In this document: piece after piece, positions 31,286 through 39,778 of the stretch
How positions within the stretch are numbered: position 1 is the first letter of the stretch
Layout of the letters: every line of letters starts with the position of its first letter
NCBI GenBank assembly: GCA_937920515.1
Contig: CALEUG010000030.1
Location: 1-47,396, forward strand
From: an uncultured bacterium
GTDB lineage: Bacteria; Acidobacteriota; Aminicenantia; Aminicenantales; Saccharicenantaceae
Direction of reading: 5' to 3'
Length of the DNA: 47,396 bases
The notes under the pieces: model-generated
What the model saw: the letters and a program-made list of their open reading frames with translations, nothing else
Databases searched by the model: none
Told to the model about the DNA's origin: nothing
Position numbers and translations under genes: made by a program

Positions 31286-32306
31286 GTCTACCTCCTTGCT
31301 TTTTGCCAGTTTCCTTCCTGTTTTCGGCGGAGAATAAATCCACCATAAACAGGATGAAATCCACAGCCTCAGCCCAGCCGGCGGGGCCAGGCCGGAGAGC
31401 CCGGATCAATTTCACCCCGATTCCTGGTGTTTTTACCTGTCGGCCGTCAGGGCGGGCCACCAGAACTGGCAGGTCAACCGCCCTGAGCATCGGCCAGTCG
31501 TTTTCAGAATCTCCGAGCCCGGCGGTGATTATTTTCCCGAGCTGAAGCCGGTAAAGTCTCTTCAGAATCCTGACCGCTCTGCCCTTGTCGTTCTTCCCCG
31601 TCAGGTGATAAAACCGACCGCCGGAGGTAATTTCCAGGCCACAGGAGAGAGCCAGCTCTTTGAGCTGACTGTATAACTTATCCCTGTCTTCAGTATCTTC
31701 AGATTTTTGGTCAGGCCAGAACCCGGCCGCTTCCCCGGGTACAGGCCCGACAGAATGGTTCTGCCCGATTATGTGCTCATCCGGGTTGGGCAGGTTTTCA
31801 ATCAATCTGCACTCAAAGCTATTTTCCAGAAAAAAAGGCTCATCATATTCCCTCCTTGCGGCCATTTCTGCTTCCTTCTGGCCGAGGCCTGTAACCGAAG
31901 CTATCTCTTTAACGCTCAGGTCCCCAAAGCCCACCATCTTGAGGCCTGTCTTCTTTCTCATCATTTTGAAAACCGATCTGAGGCGGCGATAAGGAACCCC
32001 GAGCTGAATTACTTCGTAACCTTCTTTGCGGGTAACCTTCACCCTGGCCTTTTTATAAAATGACCCGGGGAAGTAACCCTCCGGAATAAAAATGGCGCCG
32101 CCGTTTTCCACGATGAACGGATGTTTCAGACCGAGCTCGCCGGCTATTACTTCGGTCTCGGCCCTGGTCTTGCTGGTGCAGAGAACAAGCGGAATGTTTC
32201 TTTCTTTCATTTTCTTTAGAGCCGGCAGGACCGCCTGGAAACTGTAGGTCTGATGATCAAGCAGGGTGGCATCCAGGTCCGAAAAAACAACCAAACCGGT
32301 AAACAA
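31278..32306 (-). CDS. HAD phosphatase of the MpgP/GpgP type
   Basis: A 342-residue cytosolic HAD-IIB phosphatase resembling mannosyl-3-phosphoglycerate phosphatase, which also accepts glucosyl-3-phosphoglycerate in several organisms (family knowledge). Motifs: D10-L-D12-A-T-L-L-D, C-T-S-K-T-R-A-E, H-P-F-I-V-E-N-G-G-A-I-F, K-N-D-K-G-R-A-V and G-D-S-E-N-D-W-P-M-L. It is longer than usual (about 270) because of an insertion near 170-215 (acidic, with a P-N-P-D-E-H-I-I-G start) and a Lys/Gly-rich tail. The only fitting start is TTG at 32306, with GGAGG about 11 nt upstream. It is first in the operon and paired with gpgS, so glucosylglycerate is the likely product. Petrotoga-type mannosylglucosyl-phosphoglycerate phosphatase is an alternative. 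Confidence 0.88.
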   Translation of the reverse strand: MFTGLVVFSDLDATLLDHQTYSFQAVLPALKKMKERNIPLVLCTSKTRAETEVIAGELGLKHPFIVENGGAIFIPEGYFPGSFYKKARVKVTRKEGYEVIQLGVPYRRLRSVFKMMRKKTGLKMVGFGDLSVKEIASVTGLGQKEAEMAARREYDEPFFLENSFECRLIENLPNPDEHIIGQNHSVGPVPGEAAGFWPDQKSEDTEDRDKLYSQLKELALSCGLEITSGGRFYHLTGKNDKGRAVRILKRLYRLQLGKIITAGLGDSENDWPMLRAVDLPVLVARPDGRQVKTPGIGVKLIRALRPGPAGWAEAVDFILFMVDLFSAENRKETGKKQGGRHG

Positions 32307-32431
32307 CAGAATCCTGCCTCCAGGTTTTTATTAAAAAGGACTTCAGAAACGAACCGACTGATTTTATGGTAACAGCAGGGTGCCGATGGTGTCAACCAGA
32401 AATTCGTGGGTGGCTCTTCAGCCAAAAGGGT

Positions 32432-32460
32432 TTGACTAATCCAGCAATAGTCGGGATAAT
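32432..32460 (+). promoter_or_regulatory. promoter of the divergent glycosyltransferase gene
   Basis: TTGACT (32432-32437) and GATAAT (32455-32460) are 17 bp apart. The -10 box ends 3 nt before the annotated ATG, so transcription would start at about 32467. That is the next codon, a GTG, and the protein could begin there as a leaderless transcript. Confidence 0.55.
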
Positions 32461-32463
32461 ATT

Positions 32464-33747
32464 ATGGTGGTTTATACTACATCGCTACGTGGTTATACCT
32501 TAAAAAGGCTGGAAGAAATCGGGCAGGCCGATATCATCGTCGGCATCCCCTGTTTCAACAATGAGAAAACCATTGCTCACGTTATCCAGATGGTCACCCA
32601 TGGTCTGGACAGATATTACCGGAATTCACGCAACCTGATCTTTATCGCTGACGGCGGGTCCACCGACGACACCCGGGAAGCCGCCAAGGAATTCCAGATC
32701 AAGCCCTGGCAGGAAAAACTGGTTTCCATTTACCGGGGTATCGGCGGCAAGGGCTCGGCCCTGCGTTCGGTCTTTGAAGCCGCCTGTAAACTCAAGGTTA
32801 AAGCCTGCGCCGTGGTCGATGCCGACCTGCGCAGCATCACCTCGGACTGGGTCTTGAACCTGCTTGATCCGGTGCTGGAAAAAGGCTATGACTTCGTGGC
32901 TCCCATCTACCGGAGACACAAGTACGACGGCACCATCACCAATAACATCGTCTACAACCTGACCCGGGCCCTTTACGGGAAAAGAATCCGCCAGCCGATC
33001 GGTGGAGACTTTGCCTTCAACCGCCAGGTGGCTGAATTTTACATGAACCAGGACGTCTGGGAAACCGACGTGGCCAGGTTTGGAATCGACATCTGGATGA
33101 CCACCAATGCCATCATCCAGGGCTTCAGGATCTGCCAGGCCAACCTCGGGGTCAAAATTCACGATGTCAAGGACCCCTCCAAACACCTGGGCCCGATGTT
33201 CAGGCAGGTGCTGTGGATATTGTTCACTCTGATGGAACAATACGAACAGTACTGGAAGATCGTAAAGGGGAGCCAGCCGGTGGAAATCCTGGGCGAAATT
33301 GAACCCCGGGAGCCAGAGCCGGTAGAGGTGACACTGCCCGAGCTGATTTTTAGATTCAAGGTTGGTTACCAGCAGTTCTCTCCCCTCTGGAAAGAGATTT
33401 TTTCAGAGGAAGCTTATGCCGCCGTGGAAGCCGCTTCCAAACTTTCGCCCCAGGAATTCAGTCTGCCGATCGCAGCCTGGGTGAAAATTCTCTACGAGCT
33501 GGCCGCCACCTTCCACGCCTGGCCCAGGAACCGGTTCAAGATCATCGAGCTGGTGACACCACTCTATTACGCCCGGATTGCCGATTTCGTCCGCGGCACC
33601 TGGGACCTGACTTCGGAGCAGGCCGAAGAGGTGGTGGAGCAACAGGCCCGGGTCTTTGAAGACAATAAAGACTACCTGCTCAAGGTCTGGGATGAAAAGT
33701 CAAAGATCCCGGAAAATCATTCTGGCGAATGGCAGCTCTACGACTGA
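32464..33747 (+). CDS. GT-A glycosyltransferase, candidate glucosylglycerate synthase or related
   Basis: A 427-residue cytosolic GT2-like enzyme. Its catalytic features are I-V-G-I-P-C-F-N-N-E-K-T (25-36), I-A-D-G-G-S-T-D-D-T (61-70), G-G-K-G-S-A-L-R (94-101), the metal site D119-A-D121-L, the acceptor region R-Q-P-I-G-G-D-F-A-F-N-R and W-E-T-D-V-A-R-F-G-I-D-I-W-M-T-T-N. A helical C-terminal domain follows. I associate this architecture with stand-alone synthases of glucosylglycerate or mannosyl(glucosyl)glycerate-type solutes, but the exact family is from memory. It is divergent from the HAD-gpgS operon over 157 bp. Its stop codon lies 3 nt before the 252-bp inverted-repeat element. No ribosome-binding site is seen. 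Confidence 0.72.
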   Translation: MVVYTTSLRGYTLKRLEEIGQADIIVGIPCFNNEKTIAHVIQMVTHGLDRYYRNSRNLIFIADGGSTDDTREAAKEFQIKPWQEKLVSIYRGIGGKGSALRSVFEAACKLKVKACAVVDADLRSITSDWVLNLLDPVLEKGYDFVAPIYRRHKYDGTITNNIVYNLTRALYGKRIRQPIGGDFAFNRQVAEFYMNQDVWETDVARFGIDIWMTTNAIIQGFRICQANLGVKIHDVKDPSKHLGPMFRQVLWILFTLMEQYEQYWKIVKGSQPVEILGEIEPREPEPVEVTLPELIFRFKVGYQQFSPLWKEIFSEEAYAAVEAASKLSPQEFSLPIAAWVKILYELAATFHAWPRNRFKIIELVTPLYYARIADFVRGTWDLTSEQAEEVVEQQARVFEDNKDYLLKVWDEKSKIPENHSGEWQLYD

Positions 33748-33750
33748 AAA

Positions 33751-34002
33751 GGGGGACACAATACTCATTCCCTGATTTTCTGAATATGTACGTTTATCCG
33801 ACCACACAGAAAAATCAAATTAAATTTTAATTCACCCGAATCACCAGGAATTCAACCCCCTGCCAACTCATAGCAATTTTCTGTCTTTTCCTGAAAAATC
33901 TATTCCCGGGTATCTCAGTACTTGAAATTTAACGTTTCCAGTCAGGAAGCAATGAGGTCTATCGCAACTCTCTAAAATCAGGAAACGAGTATTGTGTCCC
34001 CC
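33751..34002. mobile_element. 252-bp MITE-like element with 29-bp terminal inverted repeats
   Basis: The left end (33751-33779) and right end (33974-34002) are inverted repeats matching at 27 of 29 positions, both starting GGGGGACACAATACTC. The interior has no coding frame of note, so it is non-autonomous. The ends resemble the GGGGACACxATACT sequences I associate with REP-associated IS200-like transposases. The element starts 3 nt after one stop codon (33745-33747) and ends 2 nt before the opposing one (34005-34007), exactly filling the space between two convergent genes. The outer 19 nt recur at 6971-6989. Confidence 0.8.
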
Positions 34003-34004
34003 GT

Positions 34005-35378
34005 TTACAACCGGTAAATCTTCATTTTGTATGAGAGCATGCGCTCGGTGATGCCCAGAAGCCGGGCGGCCCGGCTCTTGACCCCGCCGCTTTTTTCCAG
34101 GGCCCGCCTGATTTCCCGGATTTCCAGGTCTCGGACCCTTTCCGGAAGAGGCCTGGAGAATTCTGCCTCTGCCCCACTATCCAGTTCTGATTCCGACTTA
34201 ATCTCCAGGAAAACCGGCAGGTCAGCCCGGGTGATTATTTCTCCTTCGGCAAAAATAACTGCCCGCTCGATGGCGTTTTCCAGCTCCCTGACATTGCCCT
34301 TGAAATCATGGTTCATCAAGACATTCAAGGCCTCGGCTGATATCCCCCGGATGTTCTTCTTCTCCCGCCGGCTATATTCCCGGATAAAGTGGTCCACCAG
34401 CAGCGGAATATCCTCCTTCCTTTCCCGGAGCGGCGGAACATCTATCCTGATGACATTCAGCCGATAATAAAGATCTGCCCTGAATTTTTCCTCACTGACC
34501 ATTTTTTCCAGGTTGCGGTTGGTGGCGGCGATTATCCTGACATCAGCTCTGAGTGGCCGGGTTGACCCCAGGCGATAAAATTCCCGGTCCTGCAAGAATC
34601 TCAGCAACTTGACCTGCAACCCGGGGTTGAGGTCTCCGATCTCATCCAGGAAAAGTGTTCCGCCATCGGCCGCCTCGAACTTTCCGATTTTCCTTTCCCT
34701 GGCGTCGGTGTAAGCTCCTTTCTCGGCGCCGAACAGCTCACTTTCTATCAGGGTTTCTGGAATCGAGGGCAGGTTTACCGCCAGGAAGGGGCCTGAGTTG
34801 CGGGAGGAAGAAAAATGAATCAGGCGGGCAATAAGGTCTTTCCCGGTACCGGTTTCGCCGGTCAAAAGGACCGTGGCTTCACTCCGGGCCGCCCGGGACA
34901 TCAGGACCACCACCCGTTCCATGGCCCTGGAAGCAAAAACAAAGTTCTTAAAGCTGAATTTTTCTTCCAGACGGTTTCGCAGTTCGGTCACTTCACGTTG
35001 CAGCCTGAATCTCTCCCGGGCCCGCTCCAGAGTCAGCAGAAACTTCTTAAAATCAACCGGCTTGACCACATAATCGTAAGCGCCCTGCTTGATGGCTTCC
35101 ACCGCCGTCTCGATGCTGGCAAAAGCCGTGACCATAACCGGGGTGATAAGCGGGTTGCGTTTTTTCAGCTCTTTAATCAACTCCAGCCCCGATTCCTCCC
35201 CCAGTTTATAATCCACCACGGCAATCTCCACCGGGTTCTGGCCAACCCGCTCCAGGGCTTCCCGCCTGTTTCTGGCCTCAAAAACCTGGTAGCCTTCCTG
35301 CCTCAGGTTTTCAGAAATCAGCTCCCGCTGCAGGTCATCATCCTCAACCACCAGAATTATTCCTTTTGGCTCAGCCAT
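34005..35378 (-). CDS. NtrC-family sigma54-dependent response regulator
   Basis: A 457-residue response regulator: receiver (1-120, acidic E12-D13-D14 region, phosphoacceptor D56, K106), AAA+ sigma54 activator (about 140-380) and Fis-type helix-turn-helix (last 45 residues). Walker A is G-E-T-G-T-G-K (174-180) and Walker B G-G-T-L-F-L-D-E-I-G. The sigma54-contacting loop reads G-A-Y-T-D-A (221-226) instead of the usual G-A-F-T-G-A. I start at the ATG at 35378 because GGAGG lies 5 nt upstream and it overlaps the histidine kinase stop by 8 nt. It forms a co-translated two-component pair with the kinase. Possible targets are the envelope export genes upstream on the same strand. Confidence 0.93.
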   Translation of the reverse strand: MAEPKGIILVVEDDDLQRELISENLRQEGYQVFEARNRREALERVGQNPVEIAVVDYKLGEESGLELIKELKKRNPLITPVMVTAFASIETAVEAIKQGAYDYVVKPVDFKKFLLTLERARERFRLQREVTELRNRLEEKFSFKNFVFASRAMERVVVLMSRAARSEATVLLTGETGTGKDLIARLIHFSSSRNSGPFLAVNLPSIPETLIESELFGAEKGAYTDARERKIGKFEAADGGTLFLDEIGDLNPGLQVKLLRFLQDREFYRLGSTRPLRADVRIIAATNRNLEKMVSEEKFRADLYYRLNVIRIDVPPLRERKEDIPLLVDHFIREYSRREKKNIRGISAEALNVLMNHDFKGNVRELENAIERAVIFAEGEIITRADLPVFLEIKSESELDSGAEAEFSRPLPERVRDLEIREIRRALEKSGGVKSRAARLLGITERMLSYKMKIYRL

Positions 35379-36624
35379 TCTGGCCTCCGGGGAGTTCAAC
35401 TATAAATTCAGTTCCGGCTCCTGGCCTGCTTCTCAGGTAAATTTTTCCATGGTGTGTTTCCACTATCTTCCTGACCAGGTACAGGCCCACGCCCAGCCCG
35501 GTTTCCTTGAAAGAAACGAACGGTTCAAAGATTTTCTCCGTTTGCCCGGGGTCGATTCCCCGACCTTCATCTTTAACAGAAAGGATAACCGCCTGTTTGC
35601 GAAGACCTGCCGTAACCGTAACTTTCTGCCCGCCGGCCGAAGCTTCCAGGGCATTCTTGACCAGGTTATGGACAACCCGGGCCAGTAGCATCCGGTCGCC
35701 TTCCACCTGGACTGCTTCTGGAGCCTGGACCTCTATGGCCACCTGTCGTTCTCGGGCCAGAGTCTGCAGACTGTTGATTTCTTCTCTTATAAGATCATTC
35801 AAGGAGAACTTCTCCCTCTTCAGGGTCAGGGGCTTGATGAGTTCAGAAAACCGGTCCACAACGGCCCCGATTTTCTGTATTTCTCCTTTTCCCCGGCTTA
35901 TCTGCGGGCTCAGCTCCGGGGGCGACTTTTTCTCCAGGAGTTCAAAAAGCAGGGCCAGGCTGTTCAGGGGATTCTTGATTTCATGGGCCACCCCGGCTGT
36001 AAACCCGGAAATTTCCCTGAACCTCTCCTTCTCCCCGGCCTGCCTGATGGCCTCAGCCGAGGCTCTCTGGAAACTGGCATGCAGACGGTAAATGCCGGCA
36101 AAAATTACCAGTCCGGCCACGGCCAGAATGCCGAGAATAAGCCAGTAATTTCTCCGCGACCTGGCCAGCAGCAGATCCAGGTTCCGAAGCGAATAACCGA
36201 GATAAAGGTTATAAAGACGTCCAGCAGCGGTAGAAAATGATGAATAGTGGTTAAAGACCGAACCTATCGGCGAATCCATTACCCAGAACTCGGCTGCCGG
36301 GCGGTTGCGCCGGGAAAAGGGCAGGTAGCCTTCAAACTTGGAATGCCAGTCCAGGATTCTTTCCTCTTCGTCCAGCAGGGCTATGAAATAAACATCCTCC
36401 AGTCCCGAAAGCCGATCCAGAATCCTGGCCGGCGTTTCGGCGCGGTCCAGAAGTTCCTTGATGTTTGCCTTGAGAATGATGGCCGTAGCCTGGAGCTGCT
36501 CCTTGGCCAGGGTTTCCACGCCGCTCTGTATAGCCTGGCGGTTAAGATAGGAAACCAGGCTGAAAAGGCTAAGAACCAGGAGATAGGGCAGCAGGAAAAA
36601 GAACCAGATTTCGCTCTTGCGCAT
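35371..36624 (-). CDS. membrane sensor histidine kinase
   Basis: A 417-residue inner-membrane kinase. It has membrane helix 1 (7-28), a periplasmic sensor region (about 30-158), helix 2 (161-180), a linker, then the dimerisation/phosphoacceptor domain with A-G-V-A-H214-E-I-K-N-P-L-N-S-L and the HATPase domain with N-L-V-K-N-A-L-E-A, D-E-G-R-G-I-D-P and G-L-G-V-G-L-Y-L. It transfers phosphate to the NtrC-type regulator encoded next. No ribosome-binding site is seen before the ATG; instead TTGAAG (36656-36661) and TAAACT (36633-36638), 17 bp apart, place the transcription start at or near the ATG. Confidence 0.92.
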   Translation of the reverse strand: MRKSEIWFFFLLPYLLVLSLFSLVSYLNRQAIQSGVETLAKEQLQATAIILKANIKELLDRAETPARILDRLSGLEDVYFIALLDEEERILDWHSKFEGYLPFSRRNRPAAEFWVMDSPIGSVFNHYSSFSTAAGRLYNLYLGYSLRNLDLLLARSRRNYWLILGILAVAGLVIFAGIYRLHASFQRASAEAIRQAGEKERFREISGFTAGVAHEIKNPLNSLALLFELLEKKSPPELSPQISRGKGEIQKIGAVVDRFSELIKPLTLKREKFSLNDLIREEINSLQTLARERQVAIEVQAPEAVQVEGDRMLLARVVHNLVKNALEASAGGQKVTVTAGLRKQAVILSVKDEGRGIDPGQTEKIFEPFVSFKETGLGVGLYLVRKIVETHHGKIYLRSRPGAGTEFIVELPGGQNG

Positions 36625-36632
36625 TATTGATA

Positions 36633-36661
36633 AGTTTATCTTTTTCCTGCCCCCTCTTCAA
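36633..36661 (-). promoter_or_regulatory. candidate leaderless promoter of the two-component operon
   Basis: On the minus strand TTGAAG and TAAACT (each 4 of 6 to consensus) are separated by 17 bp and the -10 ends 8 nt before the kinase ATG, the same geometry as at pncB. It sits in the 51-nt gap after the beta-barrel gene, so the two-component system may be expressed independently of the transport genes. Confidence 0.45.
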
Positions 36662-36675
36662 CCTGAAAACGGGAG

Positions 36676-38208
36676 CTAAAAGGAGACCCTGGTCAGCAGG
36701 TAGACCACCCGGTCTCGGCCGAAACTTCCGAACTTTGACCAGCTCTCATCCCCGGTGGCCAGAATGGCCCCCGCCTGGACCGAAACCGCATCCTGGACCC
36801 TGTATTCCAGACTCGGATAGAAAATGGCCGAAGACCGGTTGAATTCCCCGGAAGAGGGTGAAAACATGGTATTCAGGCCCGCCTTCAGGTCGCCCTTAAG
36901 CATTCTTAACTCGGCCCGGCCGGCCAGGTAATCCTGCACCTGTCCGAACCACATTCCCTTCCTCAACCCGAAATAACTTTCAGCCAGCCCGCTGAAGGAG
37001 GCTTCATCAAAAAGCCCGTGCAGATACTGGAAATTTACATACAGGCCGTCAGCCACAGAAAAGGTATAATCGGCTCCAACCACCCACTGCCAGTAATGGC
37101 TGTCCAGCAGCGGAAAAAAGACGTTGAGCGGAAAGAGTTCACCGCCGACCAGAAGATAAGTGTCCAGCCTGCCAAGAATTTTCTGCGGCTGCACCCGGGC
37201 CAGCTCAGCCCAGAAGCCGACCGATTTTATTTCTCCGGCCAGGTCAAGACCAAAGACCTGCTTCTCCGGATAGCGGAAATAAACCCGGGTCGGGCCCGGT
37301 TGAAGCGGCGAGCTGAACTCCACCCCCTGAATATAGGGCAGGGTGTAGTTGCCGTTATAATAACTGAGGCTCAGGTCAAGGTTAAAAAGCCTGGTGGAAA
37401 ACCTTGCCCCGAAACCGGTGTTCCTGAGACTGGCAGTCCCGGTGGCCAGGTTTATTTCCGGAAAGGGCAGGGCTGCCAGGTTAGCCCGCAGCATATCCTC
37501 AAAACCGGCCGGCAGGGGCGAGTATTGACGCCCTAACAGCCAGACCAGTTGCAGCCTGCTGTCCTTTCCCGGATAGAATTCCAGGTTAAAAGCGGTCTGG
37601 GGCCGGCGTTCCAGGTAATAGTCCGGGTCAAAAGTCAGGAAGCTGGCAAAATCCAGGGGGTTCAGGTTGTCGACGATGTTCAATTTATCGGCGGTACCCC
37701 ACTGAATTCTTTGCTTGCCAACCGTCAGGTCCAGGTTTCTGATCAAAAAATGATTGACCCGGATGTAAGCCTCGTACAGAGAAATTTCGAAGGGCTCGGT
37801 CTGGCCGGGCGCGGCCAGAAGTCCGGCCTCCGGGAAGCTGCTTCCCGAAAAAAGAGCGTCTGGACTGGAAAAGGCGTCCAGTCGGACATGGGCCGAAACA
37901 TTGTCAGAAATTCTGGCCTTCAGCCTGAACCGCCCCTCCAGGCGCTTGAAGGCAAAATCGCCGCTGTCATGAAAGAAATAAGGCCCGGCCTGATTGCTGG
38001 AAGCATAGACAGACAGGAATAGCTTGACCATTCCCGAGAAATCAAAGGCGGTCTGGGCCTGGACCGCCTTCCCCGGCAACAACAGCAGACAGAAGCTCAG
38101 GACAGCGGATAGAACGAGGCGGTCGGCCCGCTCTGAGACTCTTAACCGCGTCTTGATTATTCTTGCTGCTTCAATTTTTTTGATTTCAGTATTTCCTGAG
38201 GCCTTCAT
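36676..38208 (-). CDS. outer-membrane beta-barrel protein of the MMPL/LolA-like transport set
   Basis: A 510-residue exported protein. A 30-residue charged N-terminal extension precedes the signal peptide (about 31-51, ending V-Q-A-Q); the ATG is supported by GGGAGGTG 5 nt upstream. The mature part alternates aromatic and polar residues throughout in a beta-barrel pattern, with many Y-x-F/L-x-Y pairs, and ends V-Y-L-L-T-R-V-S-F, a terminal Phe recognised by the BAM complex. It resembles DUF1302-type or other porin-like barrels that accompany RND/LolA-like genes. With the LolA-like protein and MMPL transporter upstream on the same strand it probably completes a lipid or hydrophobic-compound export route. 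Confidence 0.75.
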   Translation of the reverse strand: MKASGNTEIKKIEAARIIKTRLRVSERADRLVLSAVLSFCLLLLPGKAVQAQTAFDFSGMVKLFLSVYASSNQAGPYFFHDSGDFAFKRLEGRFRLKARISDNVSAHVRLDAFSSPDALFSGSSFPEAGLLAAPGQTEPFEISLYEAYIRVNHFLIRNLDLTVGKQRIQWGTADKLNIVDNLNPLDFASFLTFDPDYYLERRPQTAFNLEFYPGKDSRLQLVWLLGRQYSPLPAGFEDMLRANLAALPFPEINLATGTASLRNTGFGARFSTRLFNLDLSLSYYNGNYTLPYIQGVEFSSPLQPGPTRVYFRYPEKQVFGLDLAGEIKSVGFWAELARVQPQKILGRLDTYLLVGGELFPLNVFFPLLDSHYWQWVVGADYTFSVADGLYVNFQYLHGLFDEASFSGLAESYFGLRKGMWFGQVQDYLAGRAELRMLKGDLKAGLNTMFSPSSGEFNRSSAIFYPSLEYRVQDAVSVQAGAILATGDESWSKFGSFGRDRVVYLLTRVSF

Positions 38209-38551
38209 CCTGCACCTCCCTAAAATTTTTTTCTAAAGAAAGATGCCCGATTTCAATGGTTTCAATCAACAAAAAGAAAGGTGGCCTGAGATAAAAGCCT
38301 TCCCCGGTCCGGAATCCAGGTCCATAATACAGCCCCTTTCCCGGACGCTGCTACCTTCCGGCCCGGCCACATCAGTTTATGGCTTTCAGCCCGGATAATA
38401 CCGGGTAAGCTTTTCGCTGGCCTCATTTTCCTTTTTACCACAGTCTTTACTTATCCTTATCTTCCTTAGCCTTTATTTTTCTCATTCTTTATCTATAGCT
38501 TCCACAAAGACTGTCTTCAACTGACCGGAGATTGACTGACCTCCTGCTTTC
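38209..38551. other. intergenic region between LolA-like and beta-barrel genes
   Basis: About 340 bases. No gene or clear terminator is seen. The gap is long for an operon, so a promoter for the beta-barrel gene is possible. Confidence 0.4.
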
Positions 38552-39385
38552 TCAGCGGCTGACACTCCGTTTCAGGTTTCGCTCTGAGAATATTTCGGCG
38601 CCCAGGTTCTGGTCGACCTTAACATTCTTGAGTTCGAGAACGGTGCTGCTCCCGGTCCTGACGTTTTCCATGACGAATTTAGTCGGCACCCAGTATTGTC
38701 CTATCCGGCTGTTTTCCTGCGTTTCGACCTTGAACAGCCGGCCGCTGTCATCATACAGCTCGACCCTGACCGGAAGTTCTGTAGCCCTGTCCACGGTCAA
38801 AATAATCCTGGAATATTGTTTTTTCGCGCCGGGTTTCCTCTCCAGCTCCAGAACCCAGGCCCGCTCGTTTTCTTCCTTAAACTTCGGGATAAAGAAGGCT
38901 GAAAAGCCAGCCGTGCCCAGGTCGTCGTAGGAAAAATCCGAGCCAACAAAACTTTCTTTTTTATTATGAGAAGCAATCCTTCTCACCCTCTGAAACTCCG
39001 GCAGGTAAAGGTACATCTGGTCGTCAGCCAGGACCAGGAAACCCAGGTCCTTGAGGTCAGCCGGGGCTAAAAATTTCATAAGCCGCCAGTCGTCGCCCGA
39101 AGGGTTGTTTTTGGTCCAGACCATTAGTTCTCTCTTCTTTTCGTCCCCTCTGGCCGTCCTGATAACCATAACCATCTCGGCCTGGATATCAGCCGGGGCT
39201 TTATCACCGATGGTCCGGGCTTCAACTTTCCTGAGTATCTCCTCGCCCCGGTCCCGGGCCAGGAGATTGGATGCGGAGCAAAAATTGATAATAAAATTGA
39301 TAATTACTAAGAAGGAGAATAAATTAAAAACAAGGGAATTGAAACTTCTGGTTTTTCTTCCCGGTCTTGTTATCCTGTTACTCAT
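38552..39385 (-). CDS. LolA-like outer-membrane lipoprotein-sorting protein
   Basis: A 277-residue periplasmic protein with a signal or anchor (about 18-40). The LolA/LppX-like half-barrel (PF17131-type) follows: G-E-E-I-L-R-K-V-E-A-R, M-V-I-R-T-A-R-G-D-E-K-K-R-E-L, S-G-D-D-W-R-L-M-K-F-L-A-P-A-D-L-K, Y-L-P-E-F-Q-R-V-R-R-I and G-S-D-F-S-Y-D-D-L. This group is regularly found next to MMPL-type transporters and is thought to carry lipids across the periplasm. AGGAGG lies 5 nt before the ATG. It lies downstream of the MMPL gene after a 393-nt gap on the same strand. Confidence 0.88.
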   Translation of the reverse strand: MSNRITRPGRKTRSFNSLVFNLFSFLVIINFIINFCSASNLLARDRGEEILRKVEARTIGDKAPADIQAEMVMVIRTARGDEKKRELMVWTKNNPSGDDWRLMKFLAPADLKDLGFLVLADDQMYLYLPEFQRVRRIASHNKKESFVGSDFSYDDLGTAGFSAFFIPKFKEENERAWVLELERKPGAKKQYSRIILTVDRATELPVRVELYDDSGRLFKVETQENSRIGQYWVPTKFVMENVRTGSSTVLELKNVKVDQNLGAEIFSERNLKRSVSR

Positions 39386-39778
39386 GATTACCTCCTGTTT
39401 TTATATAACCATTTTTCTGATTCATCCTGTTTAATTTTCACCGGTTAATTTTTAACTTCACCTGACAGGCCCCGATGAATTTCTTTGAGAGCTCCAAATT
39501 TTTATCTCCAGCACAGCCTGCCATATTGTGTGAGCCTCTTAATTTTCTCCCGGGCGATAAACTGAAGTTTTTTTGGCGTCCAGCCGTTGCAGGAAACGTT
39601 AATTCCAGGCCAGTCCGGAGGTCTATTATTTCTGGCGCTGAATCTTTTTATCTTGAACATCCACCTGCCTTTTTTCATCAGTAAAATTTAAATTTCCCGA
39701 TCGCAGGCACGTTGGCCGGCTTATAATTCCTCCGGGACCGGAAAAACACCTCAACCCGGCTGGCCGTGTTCATGTGTT
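39386..39778. other. intergenic region between MMPL and LolA-like genes
   Basis: About 390 bases without a supportable gene. It contains the AGGAGG ribosome-binding site of the LolA-like gene at its left end. No obvious operator or terminator. Confidence 0.4.
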
